DNA of 64,000 nucleotides from contig NC_089221.1 in the NCBI RefSeq assembly GCF_963924675.1, forward strand, positions 88,640,998 to 88,704,997, in the 5' to 3' direction. The notes under the pieces were generated by a model. The model was not told the origin of the DNA. It was given only the letters and a program-made list of their open reading frames with translations, and ran no database searches. Numbering within the stretch: the first letter of the stretch is position 1; the number at the start of each line of letters is the position of its first letter. The position numbers and the translations under genes are program-made. The DNA is from Phocoena phocoena. Its lineage: Eukaryota; Chordata; Mammalia; Artiodactyla; Phocoenidae. Positions 48,371 to 61,093 of this stretch are shown one piece after another.

Positions 48371-49062
48371 TATCCCTTTCACCATATTTATTATTTCTTT
48401 ATATTAGTCAAAATCTCAAAAGCATAAACGGATTTCAGATTTAATCCATCACCATTAAAGAAATTCTAAAGAAATAGGCTACACTATTAAGAGAATCTTA
48501 ATGTTTTTTGGCAATGAAATATATAAAACATATAAAATGATGATAGATTGACATACATCTACACTCCCCCACATACACAAAGGATTGGAAAAGAAATATT
48601 TCTAAGTTTTACAGGATGATCTTATGTATATTTTAATACAGCTGTTCATTATACAAAAGACAAAGACTACATAAATCTAATGGACAGAAAAACGTGGTTA
48701 CAATCTAAACATTTTCTTCACCTTATTTTTAAAGATATTGAAAAGTGACACTTCATTACTCTGCATTTTTATATTCCAACCTAAACATTTTACATTTTAT
48801 TTGGTAACTAATACTCTAATTCCATGCACTGGAAGAGGGTGGAATCAAATTAATAAATACTAAAACATCTTTGAAGAGCAATACAATATTATTCTCTAAA
48901 TTACAAGTCAAATTTTGAAAGTATATTGGGCACTCAGAATAAAAATAGTAACAATAGCAATAGCAAACTCTTATAAAGGGCTTATTATGTACCAGGTAGG
49001 TACTATCTATAATATAGATAGATAATTTTATATAATTTGTATAACTTCTAAAATAAAATACC

Positions 49063-49110
49063 AACTAATATATATACATACATATATATACGTACACACA
49101 CAAATACATA
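49063..49110. repeat. TA/CA simple repeat
   Basis: Alternating tatata, cataca and cacaca units within the MIR. Likely grown by slippage after the MIR inserted. Confidence 0.85.
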
Positions 49111-49257
49111 TATATTTGATCCTCATAAAAATCCTATGAGATAGATACCATCATTTCCATTTCAAACATGAGGAAACTGAGGCACACAAAGGTTAAATAA
49201 TTTACTAATTAGTCATTTAGCAGGAAAAATAAAAAAAAGAAGAAGAAGAAGCCTTCA

Positions 49258-49379
49258 GGGAATTCCCTGGTGGTCCAGTGGTTAGGACTCTGTGCTTCCA
49301 CTGCAGGGGGCACAGGTTCGATCCCTGGTGGGGGAACTAAAATCCCACATGCTGTGCAGCACGGCCAAAAAAAAAAAAA
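49258..49379 (+). mobile_element. Short CHR SINE variant inside MIR
   Basis: About 120 bp: gggaattccctggtggtccag head, canonical B-box GGTTCGAtccctgg, gggggaactaaaatcccaca, gtgcagcacggcc and A13. Same short type as at 38596. A (GAA)n run lies just upstream at 49238-49251. The surrounding MIR continues after it. Confidence 0.92.
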
Positions 49380-49475
49380 CCAAGAAGTCACATAGCTAGT
49401 AAGTAACAAAGCCAGTATTCAAATTCAGACAGTCTGGCTCTTGAGGTCGTGGTCTTAATCACGATGTTATATTTC

Positions 49476-49580
49476 ACAAAGAAATGGATTTTAATTTTTT
49501 GTGAAAGCATCATAAATTAAGTACATTGTTAGAAAATGTAAAATAAGTACTTGCAGTTTCTTCTAATAAATTTACTCATG
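49476..49580. other. Short AT-rich spacer
   Basis: AT-rich DNA between the MIR and the L1. It includes tttactcatg (49571-49580), repeated with one change after the L1 at about 50693, so it holds one L1 target-site duplication. Confidence 0.6.
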
Positions 49581-50691
49581 GAAATGCAAATCAAAACTAC
49601 AATGAGGTATCACCTCACACCGGTGTCAGAATGGCCATCATCAAAAAATCTACAAACAATAAATGCTGGAGAGGGTGTGGAGAAAAGGGAACCCTCTTGC
49701 ACTGTTGGTGGGAATGTAAATTGATACAGCCACTATGGAGAACAGTATGGAGGTTCCTTAAAAATCTAAAAATAGAACTACCATACGACCCAGCAATCCC
49801 ACTACTGGGCATTTACCCTGAGAAAACCATAATTCAAAAAGAGTCATGTACAGGGCTTCCCTGGTGGTGCAGTGGTTGAGAGTCTGCCTGCTGATGCAGG
49901 GGACACGGGTTCGTGCCCCGGTCGGGGAAGATCCCACATGCCGCGGAGCAGCTAGGCCCGTGAGCCATGGCCGCTGAGCCTGCACGTCCAGAGCCTGTGC
50001 TCCGCAACGGGAGAGGCCACAACAGTGACAGGCCCGTGTACCACAAAAAAAAAGAGTCATGTACAACAATGTTCATTGCAGCTCTATCTGCAATAGCCAG
50101 GACATGGAAGCAACCTAAGTGTCCATCAACTGATGAATGGATAAAGAAGATTTTGCACATCTTCAATATAAAATGGAATATTACTCAGCCATAAAAAGAA
50201 ACGAAACTGAGTTATTTGTAGTGAGGTAGGTGGACCTAGAGTCTGTCATACAGAGTGAAGTAAGTCAGGAAGAGAAAAACAAATACCGTATGCTAACACA
50301 TATATATGGAATCTAAAAAAAAAAAAAAAAAAATGCTTTTGAAGAACCTAGGGGCAGGACAGGAATAAAGACGCAGACATAGAGAATGGACTTGAGGACA
50401 CAGGGAGGGGGAAGGGTAAGCTGGGACGAAGTGAGAGAGAGAGAGGCATGGACATATATACACTACCAAATGTAAAATAGATAGCTAGTGGGAAGCAGCC
50501 ACATAGCACAGGGAGATCAGCTCACTGCTCTGTGACCACCTAGAGGGGTGGGATAGGGAGGGTGGGAGGGAGACGCAAGAGGGAGGAGATATGGGGATGT
50601 ATGTATATGTATAGCTGATTCACTTTGTTATACAGCAGAAACTAACACACCATTGTAAAGCAATTATACTCCAATAAAGATATTAAAAAAA
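49581..50691 (+). mobile_element. L1 LINE, 5'-truncated, split by a SINE
   Basis: A young-looking L1 copy of about 910 bp plus a nested SINE. It contains the last ORF2 codons, with the Cys-rich motif near 49660-49740 (Cys-x3-Cys-x7-His-x4-Cys) ending the ORF2 reverse-transcriptase/endonuclease protein. After the SINE the frame continues from Met-Phe-Ile-Ala-Ala to about 50195, followed by the 3' UTR (ggagggggaagggtaagctgg, ctagaggggtgggat) and a terminal aataaag. The duplication tttactcatg/tctactcatg flanks it. Truncation makes it inactive. Confidence 0.95.
49853..50048 (+). mobile_element. CHR-type SINE inside L1 ORF2
   Basis: Full-length copy with a 17-bp target-site duplication aaaaagagtcatgtaca at 49836-49852 and 50049-50065. 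It lies inside the L1 ORF2 coding region, so it is younger than that L1. Confidence 0.97.
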
Positions 50692-50702
50692 ATCTACTCA
50701 TG

Positions 50703-52539
50703 AATTACCCTTAAAATGTGCACCTAATTTTTATTATCATAAATGGGAGGTACATGCATACAGGAGGAAAAAAACAGAAATAACCTCTAGGGAAAAATAC
50801 CTAAAATTAGAAAATCAACATTATGGGATTTAAGCTATATGCCAACTTGTATTCATATAAAAACAAGACCTCTGAGTACCATATACTCAAAGTCAGCGAG
50901 GCAGATGCAAGTGACTCTCAATAGTATCTAGCGCATTATGGGTCGGCAAAAGGCTTTAGAGAAAATGCCCATGAGGAGCTACCCAGACATCGCTGCTCCA
51001 GCTTCTTCCCACGGCATGCTCATTCCTACAGCCTTTGAGAAGAGCATGTGCAAGAAAACAGCAAGCTCCCACAATTACCCCTGCTTATTGGTGGGCTATC
51101 ACATTCATTAGCCTAACATTTAGTTCACTAGAGCGCCTGCTTCTAATACTGCTCACACATGACCTTAATCTGGGCTGCGGGGTACAAGCATTATTATTTC
51201 TCATCTTCTAGTCTGATTTTTACTCTTATTCTTTTGCTGTATATAAGATTTCCTACTTCATGCTGGATCTTTTAGGAAACGGATATTTTCGTTGTGGCAC
51301 TGCTTGCTATGTGTATGTGCTTGGTTGAGTTTTTTGCCTTTTTCTTTTTTTATTGCCACCACACAGTTTTGGCAAAACCTTCCACAGGAAAGTCAAAATT
51401 CTGTAGGAATTCCTCAAATATCTCTATTTTTTATTACAGCTTTCTCCTGGGAGAAATGCATTAGTCTGTTAATTTCTCTCAACCTCACATTTTTTTCCCC
51501 CTCAGCACAGGCAAAGCTCCAAAAAGTAACATCAAGCACTCAAAGTAATTGAAGGAGGCTACCTAACGATCAGCAAATCATGTGTGTAGGCCAATTCCTA
51601 AAGACAAATCTTAAAATAAACATCACTGTGGCCACTGAAACATATTCAGCTACTATGTTCACATTTCCATTGATAACTTTAATGTAAACAAATTATATTC
51701 TGGTGTTTTTGTACTATTGAATTTTTCATAAAGACATAGTGCTGAATCTTCTCCTTGGAGCTTACTTTCTAGAATGGAAGAAAAAACAGCAGTCTGAGTG
51801 AAAGCAAACCCCAGTTTCATCCTATTTCAGCACACCTCAAACTGTCGTCTCATTGTCACCTTTTATTCGCTGATGTGCCCTATTCCTGTGTCTTTTCTAC
51901 ATACCAATAAGGAAAAATAAATCACTGCAAAACATTCGACTTCCTAGATTCTGTTATTGGGTAAAGGGGAAGCAAAACCAAGAATCTACCCTTTGAAATG
52001 CTCAGTCAAAATCAATATCTTCACATACAAAACATATCGCATCATTCTTAAAGGAAGGCACTCACAAAATGAATTGAAATTCCTGTGTACCTTGGGCTGT
52101 GAGTTCCTCTCTTGAGTTCCAACGACAGAGCACCTACCAACTAGTATTCTTTGGAAACTATATTAAAGCGTGCACTAAGTTTGAGTCAGTGACTGTCAAC
52201 TTATTTGTGGTAAAGAATCTCTTCACACTCCTGATGTTGACATTACTAAACTGCCTTGACAAAGTAAGATAAACATTGGATTTGCTTATGCTTACTTTAG
52301 CCTACGGATTTAAAGTTTTGGCTAACTTCACCAAGTAAGTCCTACAAAAATTCATCTTCAACACTGCACATTTCAGGTCATCTAGAGGTTAAGTTAAGCT
52401 GATAAGGAGAAAGGTATTTATATTCCTGAAATAAATACATATTAATCACAACAATTTCCTTAGATATGAAATATATCAGAAAAGGGCCAAAGTGATGCAG
52501 AAAAACTTAATTTTGGTTGCATTCATGCTAATTTCTAGG
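50703..52539. other. AT-rich DNA, nothing recognised
   Basis: About 1.8 kb with no supported gene or confident repeat. Part of 50870-51180 is less AT-rich. An 86-codon frame at 51292-51552 has no known domain. Confidence 0.45.
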
Positions 52540-52630
52540 TCTTTGGCATTGGTATATTTCTTAACTCCGCTGGGCCTCAGTTTCTTCACATGTAAAATAA
52601 GAAGGATGGCCCAGATAAACTCCTTACTTG
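52540..52630 (+). mobile_element. MIR fragment
   Basis: ttggcattggtatatttcttaactc and tgggcctcagtttcttcacatgtaaaataagaagg are the central part of MIR. Confidence 0.72.
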
Positions 52631-53635
52631 TTTAAAAATTTTAAACTCCAAAACTTAAGTAAATTTATCTGAGTTTTAGAGAACAAACATAATTACAGGT
52701 ACTTAAGCCCTAGAATTACAACAATATGCAATGGTACTGAAAACATTTCACTCTGGCTCCAAATGTGATTCAACTCTAATAAGAGTGCCACCCAGCTAGT
52801 AAGCAAATACCTGTACATTGAAAATATTTTTAGAGCAAGCATAAACAGTTTGACAGTAATTTGTATCATTCTCATGGGAAAATAACTTCTCGAATCTCAT
52901 CTTTCTAGTCTATGTAGCAGTGCCAATTTATAGGCATATAAAATTCGAAACCTCTTCTGTGCATCAATTATAACTTACACAGCTCCCTGAGCAGCATTTA
53001 AAAAGCAAAGAAGTGCAAACAATATTCTGCTTGCTGACATAGTAAAAAATTTAGCTAACGTAGCTTTAGAACTTCACAATTTAACTGCAATCAAATATCC
53101 CCTTTTCGAGACAGGAAAGCGACTAGGGCAATTATCCTAAGTATAAAATTCCATCCCTGAAATTATCTAACTCATTACCCAAGGAAAAGGGATGTAGGTT
53201 GGAAAACTGGCCGATGATATTTTCCTTGTTATCAATGTACAAGAAGCTATAAAATCCTACATTTTATTTTTTTTTAAAGTAATGCATTTAAAATCACATA
53301 CATATCTAAGTGACACAAGGAAAAAATGTAATGCAACATAAAGAATATTAAATATTAAAACCTTTTCTACTTGTACTATAAAGATAACAAGATTAATGTA
53401 CATAAAAATAAAGAACTTGAAAATTTTGTGAAAGTTCCAGAAAAATCAATAAAAGTAGGTCAGGAACAAAACTGAACAAAATGAGAAAGACTTAAACATC
53501 TATTAGAATTTAAGTTAGACAGAAATAAGAACTTCCTAAAATGAGACACTCAGAATTTATATCTATGTCTCTGAGTAACTAATTATTAGAGTCTTTGGGA
53601 GGGGAGTAGGTAATGGAATTTTATGAAGCCTTTTT
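52631..53635. other. AT-rich DNA, nothing recognised
   Basis: About 1 kb, very AT-rich in its second half, no gene supported. Confidence 0.5.
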
Positions 53636-53655
53636 TAAAATGGCAGACAGTTTTG

Positions 53656-53873
53656 TGTTTTTGGGTTTTTTTTTTTTTTGTGGTACGCGGGCCTCTCACT
53701 GTTGTGGCCTCTCCCGTTGCGGAGCAACAGGCTCCGGACGCGCAGGCTCAGCGGCCATGGCTCACAGGCCCAGCCGCTCCGCGGCATGTAGGGATCTTCC
53801 CGGACCGGGGCACGATTCCGTGTCCCCTGCCATCGGCAGCGGACTCTCAACCACTGCGCCACCAGGGAAGCCC
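53656..53873 (-). mobile_element. CHR-type SINE with 20-bp target duplication
   Basis: Minus-strand copy bounded by the perfect duplication taaaatggcagacagttttg at 53636-53655 and 53874-53893, the longest in the window. The body carries several private 1-bp indels (gagcaacaggctcc, atgtagggatc, gccatcggcagcgga). Confidence 0.97.
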
Positions 53874-53893
53874 TAAAATGGCAGACAGTTTTG

Positions 53894-55690
53894 ATCAACG
53901 GTGATAGCTTTGGTTGGCTATGTCAAAGGATATTCTGGCTGATATTTGCATATAATTTTCATTGTGTTACCAGAACCATGTTACAGTTTGTGCATGGGAG
54001 AGCGGGGATCCTTTTTAAGCTGGATGAGTTTATGGTATTATCATTCAAATATTATCCAAACCCCAGGAAGATCTAGAAACCTTTCCTTAGTCCATATATG
54101 TTCTTCCATTTTCCTGAGAAATGTAACCAAGTGAAACACAACACCTGTATAAGCTCACAGTCCAAGGAACCCAAAATAGTCAACAAAAATTCTAAAAACC
54201 CACAAATGTAAAAATCCTATTTGGTAACTCCTTAATTTTAGATTGCTCTGATGCAATGGGGCTTTTGAGAATTTTCTCTACAGCAATCATGTGCAGTTAC
54301 GAGAGGTGCAGAGGTAAGTAGTTTCTGGTCAGCTGTACACCAGAGATAGTCCTAGAGAACCCGGCTAATAGCATATGGCTTAACTAAAATAGAGAGTATA
54401 ATTTAGCCTCTAATTTGATCAGTTTAAAAATCAGGTAGAAAAAAAAAAAAACTTGGGCCCTAGGCTAGAACCTGGCATATGAGATATCAGCCCAAGGGCA
54501 TATTTTCTTAAAACTATTTTGGAGGTTTTGTAGGTAAAACTAGATTAGGGTCACTCACTTCTCTCTCTTTTCATTTAAGATTCAGTTTCTTTTGTTAAAC
54601 CACTAAGCATTTTTTAAAAATTTGTCTGCTAAAGTAACAAACCTGAAAATTCCATCCAATTCAAGTCAGACTATTTTCACTTCAGATTAAAAATGATTTT
54701 ATTAACATTCTAGACAGCTAAGACCCTGGGAGAAACTGCCAGTTTATATCTTTACCATAGTCATAGTTTTATTTCATTTATACGTGAATATATCATTAAT
54801 TCTCAGAGCAAATATAGAGCATGGGTCAGCTGAAGGCCTATTTTCTAAAAGAAGGGTCAGATGAAAAAGCTTACTGTCTTTAAAGCTATTAAGGCACAAC
54901 ATTTTAGATAACCAGGTTTAGTCTATTCTTTAGCTCACTGAGAGACACATTTAGGGGGAAAAAAATCTCAGTGGTCACTGAAGACAATATTACAAACATC
55001 ACACAGATTCCATTTAAAGTCACCAGAAGCCTTTGGGTGTCTAAAATCTTCAAATCAATACAATTTTAGTCCTGTCTTTGTGTCTCTGTATTATGCTTTA
55101 TTGTTGTTACTTGGCTTGTGCCAATAGGAACACAGAGAAAGATATAAACATAAAATTTAAGAAGTCATTTTTGGCTAAGAAAGTAATTATAAATTTGGAA
55201 GAGTCAGACATTTATGTCTTTGTATAAGCGGCTTTTGAATTGTCTGTCATCCTCACTATAGCACAAATTGAGGCTACGATGAGTCCACAGTGATAAATTC
55301 TGATGCTCAGCTACCATGAGGACTAATACCAAACAGTCGCCATTGTCCTGTCCAAAACATAATATGAAGAAAAACAGTATAGAAAAGCTGTGCAAGCTCA
55401 AGAGGGTTGTTCATCTTGATTCCCTTTTCAAAACTGCCATCAACGCTTGTTCGACTCATGTAAGTAAAATGCAGAGTCAGCATAACTAAAGGACTTTGGG
55501 TTTCAAAGGTTATTGACACAGAATGCTTGGAGAAAGGGAGGTGCTTAGCCTTAGGAAGATGATGAGGAAAGAGGAGGTTAGAAACATAAGAAACTAGAAA
55601 GGAGAAAATTCTGCAGCAGGCCATTGTTTCAAAAACAACAACAAAAAAAAAGCCCCCCCAAAACTTTAATAGATTTTTAAAATTCTGTTT
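53894..55690. other. AT-rich DNA, mostly unassigned
   Basis: About 1.8 kb with no supported gene or repeat apart from the microexon-like segment at 54284-54313. An A-run lies near 54440. Confidence 0.45.
54284..54313 (+). other. 30-nt microexon-like segment (candidate only)
   Basis: attttctctacag (3' splice-site-like, AG at 54282-54283) precedes 30 nt that end gcagag before gtaagtag, a consensus 5' splice site at 54314. The length is a multiple of three. The frame from the first base is open (Gln-Ser-Cys-Ala-Val-Thr-Arg-Gly-Ala-Glu) and so could be spliced in or out without a frameshift. Without conservation or transcript data this may be coincidence. Confidence 0.18.
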
Positions 55691-55706
55691 CAAAAAACTA
55701 TGTGTA

Positions 55707-55907
55707 GGGCTTCCCTGGTGGCGCAGTGGTTGAGAGTCTGCCTGCCGATGCAGGGGACACGGGTTCGTGACCTGGTTCGGGAAGATCCCACATGCCGCGG
55801 AGCGGCTGGGCCCGTGAGCCGTGGCCACTGAGCCTGCGCGTCCGGAGCCTGTACTCCGCAACGGGAGAGGCCACAACAGTGAGAGGCCCGCGTAAAAAAA
55901 AAAAAAA
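55707..55907 (+). mobile_element. CHR-type SINE
   Basis: Full-length head and body. The 3' end goes straight from gcccgcgt to A14, lacking the usual accgc. A clean target-site duplication is not visible (aaaaaactatgtgta before, aaaaaagccatgga after, only partly alike). Confidence 0.94.
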
Positions 55908-58900
55908 GCCATGGATTAAAAATTGATTTTTAAATATGCTATGCATAAAATCATCCAAACATTGAAAAATGATTTGAATAATAAGCCCAATTGAGATTTT
56001 TAAATCAGAATTACAAGTTTTCATGAAACAATATTTTTTCTGCTTTCTCTACTTATTCATTATTAAGAATTTCTCCATAACCCTCCATTAACCAGAAAAT
56101 CTAATCATCATCCAGTCACAATTTTTTGCTTTCCCTGGATTTTGTCTATTATTGTGGGGGGGGAGGACAACGTTTTATACTTTTCATTTCCAGTGTAGTT
56201 TTCTCTAATATTGACAGTCAGTTGTGTTACTGAGGGTTCTTTAGTCAACTAGCCTGTGCCAGCTTCAGTGCTAAAAATACTATTACAATTAGAAAGACAG
56301 CCATGAAATAAATGAAAAGTGAAAGAGTTAATATACCAACAATAATTTATCACCTTATTATAACTTGCCCCGTGGCACACAGAAACTCTGTGATAAAAAC
56401 AATAACTAAGAAAGCTTCCCTTAACACAACACTTCTGATGGCTTGTCATGATAGCTGATTAAAATACCAAAATCAAAAAGAGTCTACAAAACACAGTTAA
56501 AAATTATGTGAAGATCCATAGCACAGTTTTTTTCAAGCACTTTAAAATTTTAATGAGATATAGATCGCGCAACACTAGCTAAAGAAAGTAACTGGGATAC
56601 ACTGGGGAGTACAGCTTCCAGTGTATACTTCTGCAGATAATGCCAACTGTAAGGAGAATAAACTTCAATATTATATATAATTTCAGCAGAAACACCTGGA
56701 TATTTAAATATTTGTACTATAAAAACAAGTACAACCAAGTTCAATTATTACATTTATGTTCATGGTATTATAGAAATTCATTTCCCCATCTAGCTATTTA
56801 AATGAAATTTTCTGGTTGATGTGATTTTTTAAGTAGATGTGATACCAACTGCTACTGAGAACTGCATTCTCAGAGAATTGCATCACACAGATTGACTTAA
56901 AAATGTACTCCAGTCTTGATTATTGTTAGCAGAAAATCTGAATTTAAGTATTTTCTTTGAACTGTAAGCAATCAATCTACCTATATTGCATCCTGACCGG
57001 GCACATGAGTTAAGAAAGAGAAAAGCAAAAGAAAGGGTCTTTGAGCACTGTCTTTTCACGAAGTAGGGTTTTACCAATTTGTACTGTGGTTGTATAGGCT
57101 GTCAGCTATTATGAAATCAATGCAATGTATTCACTGGTTGTCAGTCACAGGATGACAGTATTGTAAATTAAGGGGATGCATCTTCAAGCAGAGTTCCATA
57201 CACATATTTCTAAGGAATCCATTTGCAGTCTGATTTATGCTCTTAAAATAGACAACCTACCACTATCTGTTGAAAAGTCTCACAGGTATGAAACTGTCTA
57301 ATTGAATATCATTTTCCTTCATAATCAAAGTAGGCTCCCATTTAGCTTCAATCACTTTGCAGTTTTAACCTTAATATTTTCTATACAGTGAAAAGGAGTC
57401 AAAAGACTTCACGAACAGTTTTGAATAACATTACTTATTTAAATATGTATCTACTGAGATGAAAATTACTGAATAAAAATATGTCACAGTAGTTGCATAA
57501 CTCCTGAGAATATATTAATAGCATTCCTTAAAGCAGTAATTCATTACCATGATAGATTGCTAAAATCTATTCTAAAACCTAATTAGAACAAAGATTTTTC
57601 AAAATAAATGAAAATAATTATTGGCAGGCGCACTAAGATCTCTTAAATTTAAAATAATATTAAATTACCATTTTTTGGATAGGTTTTAAAAGACACTGTT
57701 GCATAGTCTTTTATCTAAAGAAATGATGTCTTTTAATCACATATACTTAATAATCTATAAAAATAACCAGGCCATGTAAGAATTGATAAACGTTCTGATA
57801 AGTCTATGTAAACAATTCTGTTCTTCATAATTTTTTTATTTAAATAGTAACATTTTAACAGGCTAAAAAGTTGTTTTAAAGGAAGGATATTTATAAACAA
57901 ACGTTTTATTTTTCATGTTCCCTTCCAGATTTTGTCATAAGTTATTATATAACCATGAACATATAATAAATATAATTGACTTTTAATATATAGTTTTTAT
58001 TATAGGTGAGAAAAGAAACATTAAAAAGGTTTTGTGAAGTCAAAACTGAGACTTAGAATAGGAAAGAAATGAAAGGAAGAAAAATTTCTTTCTCTCATAT
58101 ACACGTGAATTTGCCATTCTAACGTAAGAATCACAAAACTTAAAATTAGCAGAAAAATCATATATCTTAGTAATCAAAAAGCTGTAGTTGGGAGTGAAAA
58201 GAAAAAAGATATTCATAAGTATTTGGATACAGTCATATAATTCGGGGAGATTCCTTTAAAACTACAATGAAATTACTATGTGTCAATATCATTATTAGGC
58301 CCATGGATAGGATGTCAAGTGTTGTTATTACATGTGGATTCAATTTATGTGGATGAAGAAAAAAAAAAACCACTATCTCTTCAAGATTTTACTCTAGGTT
58401 TTTCTAGGTAAAAACCTAGGAAAAGTTCACTTGTAAAGACTGCTTTTCTTCATGCTGAAAATTTCTTAAACCAATTATTTTCTATTGCTCCCTTATAGGC
58501 ACATTTATCAACTTCTAGGGTTGAAAGTGCTAAACAAAATCTGCTTCAATACCGCACTGTATTTTTTTTAAACTTCATATAGACTATCAGTTGTGTTCCA
58601 ACTACATAATAAGACTTATGTGCTCAAAGACGGCCACAACCACGTTAGCCAGGTGTGCTGAGAGTAGGACAGCTCTTACACATTGAATTAATAGCCCCAT
58701 ATTGCTGTGACCAAACCTGAAAGACTGACTTTAAAGTTACAGTCCTCATTTTTAATATACTTCTCATTTAGATTTTGTTTCTGAAAAATGAAGGTAGAAT
58801 AAGTAATATTTTTCATTACTCCAGGTTTTTCAAGTCTTTCTAAACCTTCAGTTTTAGCAAAACAGCAAAACTCAAGAGATACTATCCACATAAATCTCTA

Positions 58901-60354
58901 TGCAGTTCTTGACTCTGATACTGAAATAAATAGCATATTTCAAACAGGAATAGGAACAACTTTAAAGGTTCAGATCTACTCCTGTTTTATGTCTATTCTG
59001 ACACAAACTTCTTGGTTCAAGGTACTTCTGACAATAGTAAATTATTACTTGATTTCCTTGAGTATCTAATGAATCTTAAATAATTAATGTTCTTCCTTGA
59101 CTATTCGCCACTGGAAGTTCTGAATTCTATTATAAATAAGTCCATGACTGGTAATAATATTTTGCTTTAAGACTGATTTGTGAAAGATCTGCAAGCAGCC
59201 CAAAAGTTCAGGTATCAAAATCACAAATGAAGAGACCCCCAGAGTCTTCATTAATAGGATGACTATAAATGATTTAAAATTGTGGTAAGGCAGACGCTTC
59301 TATGGAGAGACAAACTACATGAGCATTATTGGTTTTAATAATGAGAATACACACCTTTGAAGGAAAATCCTAATAAAACATTCCATTAGGGGAAAAAAGT
59401 GGGGGGGAGGGGATATCCTCCTTACAAGCTAATCACCACTGTGAGTTCCCTTATATTCTCAGAGCAGCAAGAGACCACATTTTCATCAAAACATAAATCG
59501 TTACTACAGAGGGAATTCAGAACACTGACTGGTTAGTAAAAAAGAAATAATATTATAGTATTTGTTATAATTATGAATGCTAATTATTATATAGCTATTA
59601 TAATTATGGTTATATTAAACCTTTAATTTTCTCTTATAATATCTAAAAATATCTGAATAAATGTCAAGTCTGAATTTTAGGAATTTTTTCACGAAATCAC
59701 TTTAGTTATTTAGAGTAAAATTATTTTATGTTAACTTTGACTGAAGGAAGTCCCTTTTAAGAAATGCAAAAGTGTAAACAGTTTACACACAGCTTTGACA
59801 ATTCAAAATTGTCCCTTACATATAGTTAACAATGACCACAGGAGACTGAAATCTGCGTACTGTTATTAACGTTAAATACAAAACAGTTCTAAACCCTAAT
59901 TAGTTAATACACTAACGAATAAACTTTTCTTGCTTCATATAATATGATGTGTTTATAACAAATATTCAAAAGTTATATAAATAATATTTTCTCTTTAAGA
60001 ATTGCTTTAGAGGGACTTCATTTTCTAACTGATTTGATTTGCAAGTTTAAAAAGCTTACATTTCAGTAGCCTTTCATTCAAGTAAACAGTGATCTACAAA
60101 ATATCTTTACCTTCATTACTACTTCTTTTTAACAAACACTTTAACTATTTAACAATGATGTTCTTACAGTACAAAAAGTAATATGATTTCCCAGGCCAGC
60201 CTGTATAAACATCACCAAAAAACATTTATGTTTACGCTGCTGGACGTCATACATACTCCGTAACTCCAAATATGTATAGAACATCTCCATTTGGATGTCC
60301 TAGATTAGTTTACCTCAAACTCAGCACATAAACATGGAACCAAAAGAAAGGAAT
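55908..60354. other. Long AT-rich unassigned stretch
   Basis: About 4.4 kb, among the most AT-rich parts of the window. No gene, RNA gene or confident repeat. Contains G9 at about 56155-56163, G7-A-G4 at about 59402-59413, and the perfect hairpin at 58394-58419. No frame over 70 codons. Confidence 0.45.
58394..58419. repeat. Perfect 10-bp inverted repeat
   Basis: CTAGGTTTTT, a 6-base spacer ctaggt, then AAAAACCTAG. On either strand this folds into a 10-bp stem. The spacer repeats the start of the arm. No terminator function is expected in this setting. Confidence 0.8.
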
Positions 60355-60600
60355 ATTATATGCATAAAGATGTTGCCTGCAGTATTGGTAGTGGTGGGAA
60401 AAATCAGAAATAACTTTAATAAATTTTCCCTTCAAAGAGGGAAATGTAAATGATTAAGTAAACTGTGGTAAATATCCACTCAGAGGCACACTTGGCAGCA
60501 AGCTAGTAATGAATATGATCACTCTGAAGATTCCAGAGGAATACGGAGGCAAACAGTGGTGAACTGTACAAGCACTATGATTACAATTTAAAAGGCACTA
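60355..60600 (+). mobile_element. L1M-type LINE 3' UTR fragment
   Basis: gcataaagatgttgcctgcagtattgg, aaaaatcagaaataacttt, aatgattaagtaaactgtggtaaatatccac, ggcagcaagctagtaatgaatatg and gcactatgattacaatttaaa follow the L1M 3' UTR in order. Diverged. Confidence 0.72.
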
Positions 60601-61093
60601 TTAATAAAGAGTTGGCGGAAAAAACATTAAAAATTCTGAAATTATTAAACTTCAAACTTCTCCCATAAACTCTCTCCTCTCTGAAGTATCCTCTTTCTGT
60701 CTGTCCATGTCTAAAAATTTTTATATTAAATCTGGTTCATAGATATAAATAAATTTAAAAATCTGGTTCTTTCTTTGAGGGGAGACCAACTAGTACTATA
60801 TCTTGGGAAAGTGGAGACCACTGAGATTTTACTACACTATATTTTAATATTTCCTAATTGTTCATTTTAAATTCTATATGCCAAGTTAGTCTTATTTACT
60901 AATAGCAATAATAAGCTATTTGAAATTATGAGAAATCTAAAATTTCTATTTTATTTTCTCCATTCATTCATTCTTCTACACATACATTCAGAGCACAAAG
61001 GAACAGCCCATTCTGGAGAATGAATTTTAAGTTCCCTGATAGCAACACTGAATTCCCAGTGCCAACTCCAGTGTCAGGATTCCAGACAGCATG
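60601..61093. other. AT-rich DNA, nothing recognised
   Basis: About 490 bp with no supported feature. Confidence 0.5.

Larger units (their letters stand above)
48935..49475 (-). mobile_element. MIR SINE, split by a simple repeat and a SINE
   Basis: Reversed MIR pieces in order: gggcttattatgtaccaggtagg, then a TA/CA tract at 49063-49110, then tgatcctcataaaaatcctatgagatagatacc, atgaggaaactgaggcacac, then a SINE at 49258-49379, then agtcacatagctagtaagtaacaaagccag and cagtctggctcttgaggt. Confidence 0.88.

Noticed and set aside
49631..50194. Plus-strand frames with a Cys-rich motif that look protein-like.
   Set aside because: They are the end of L1 ORF2 in a 5'-truncated copy split by a SINE; not a host gene.
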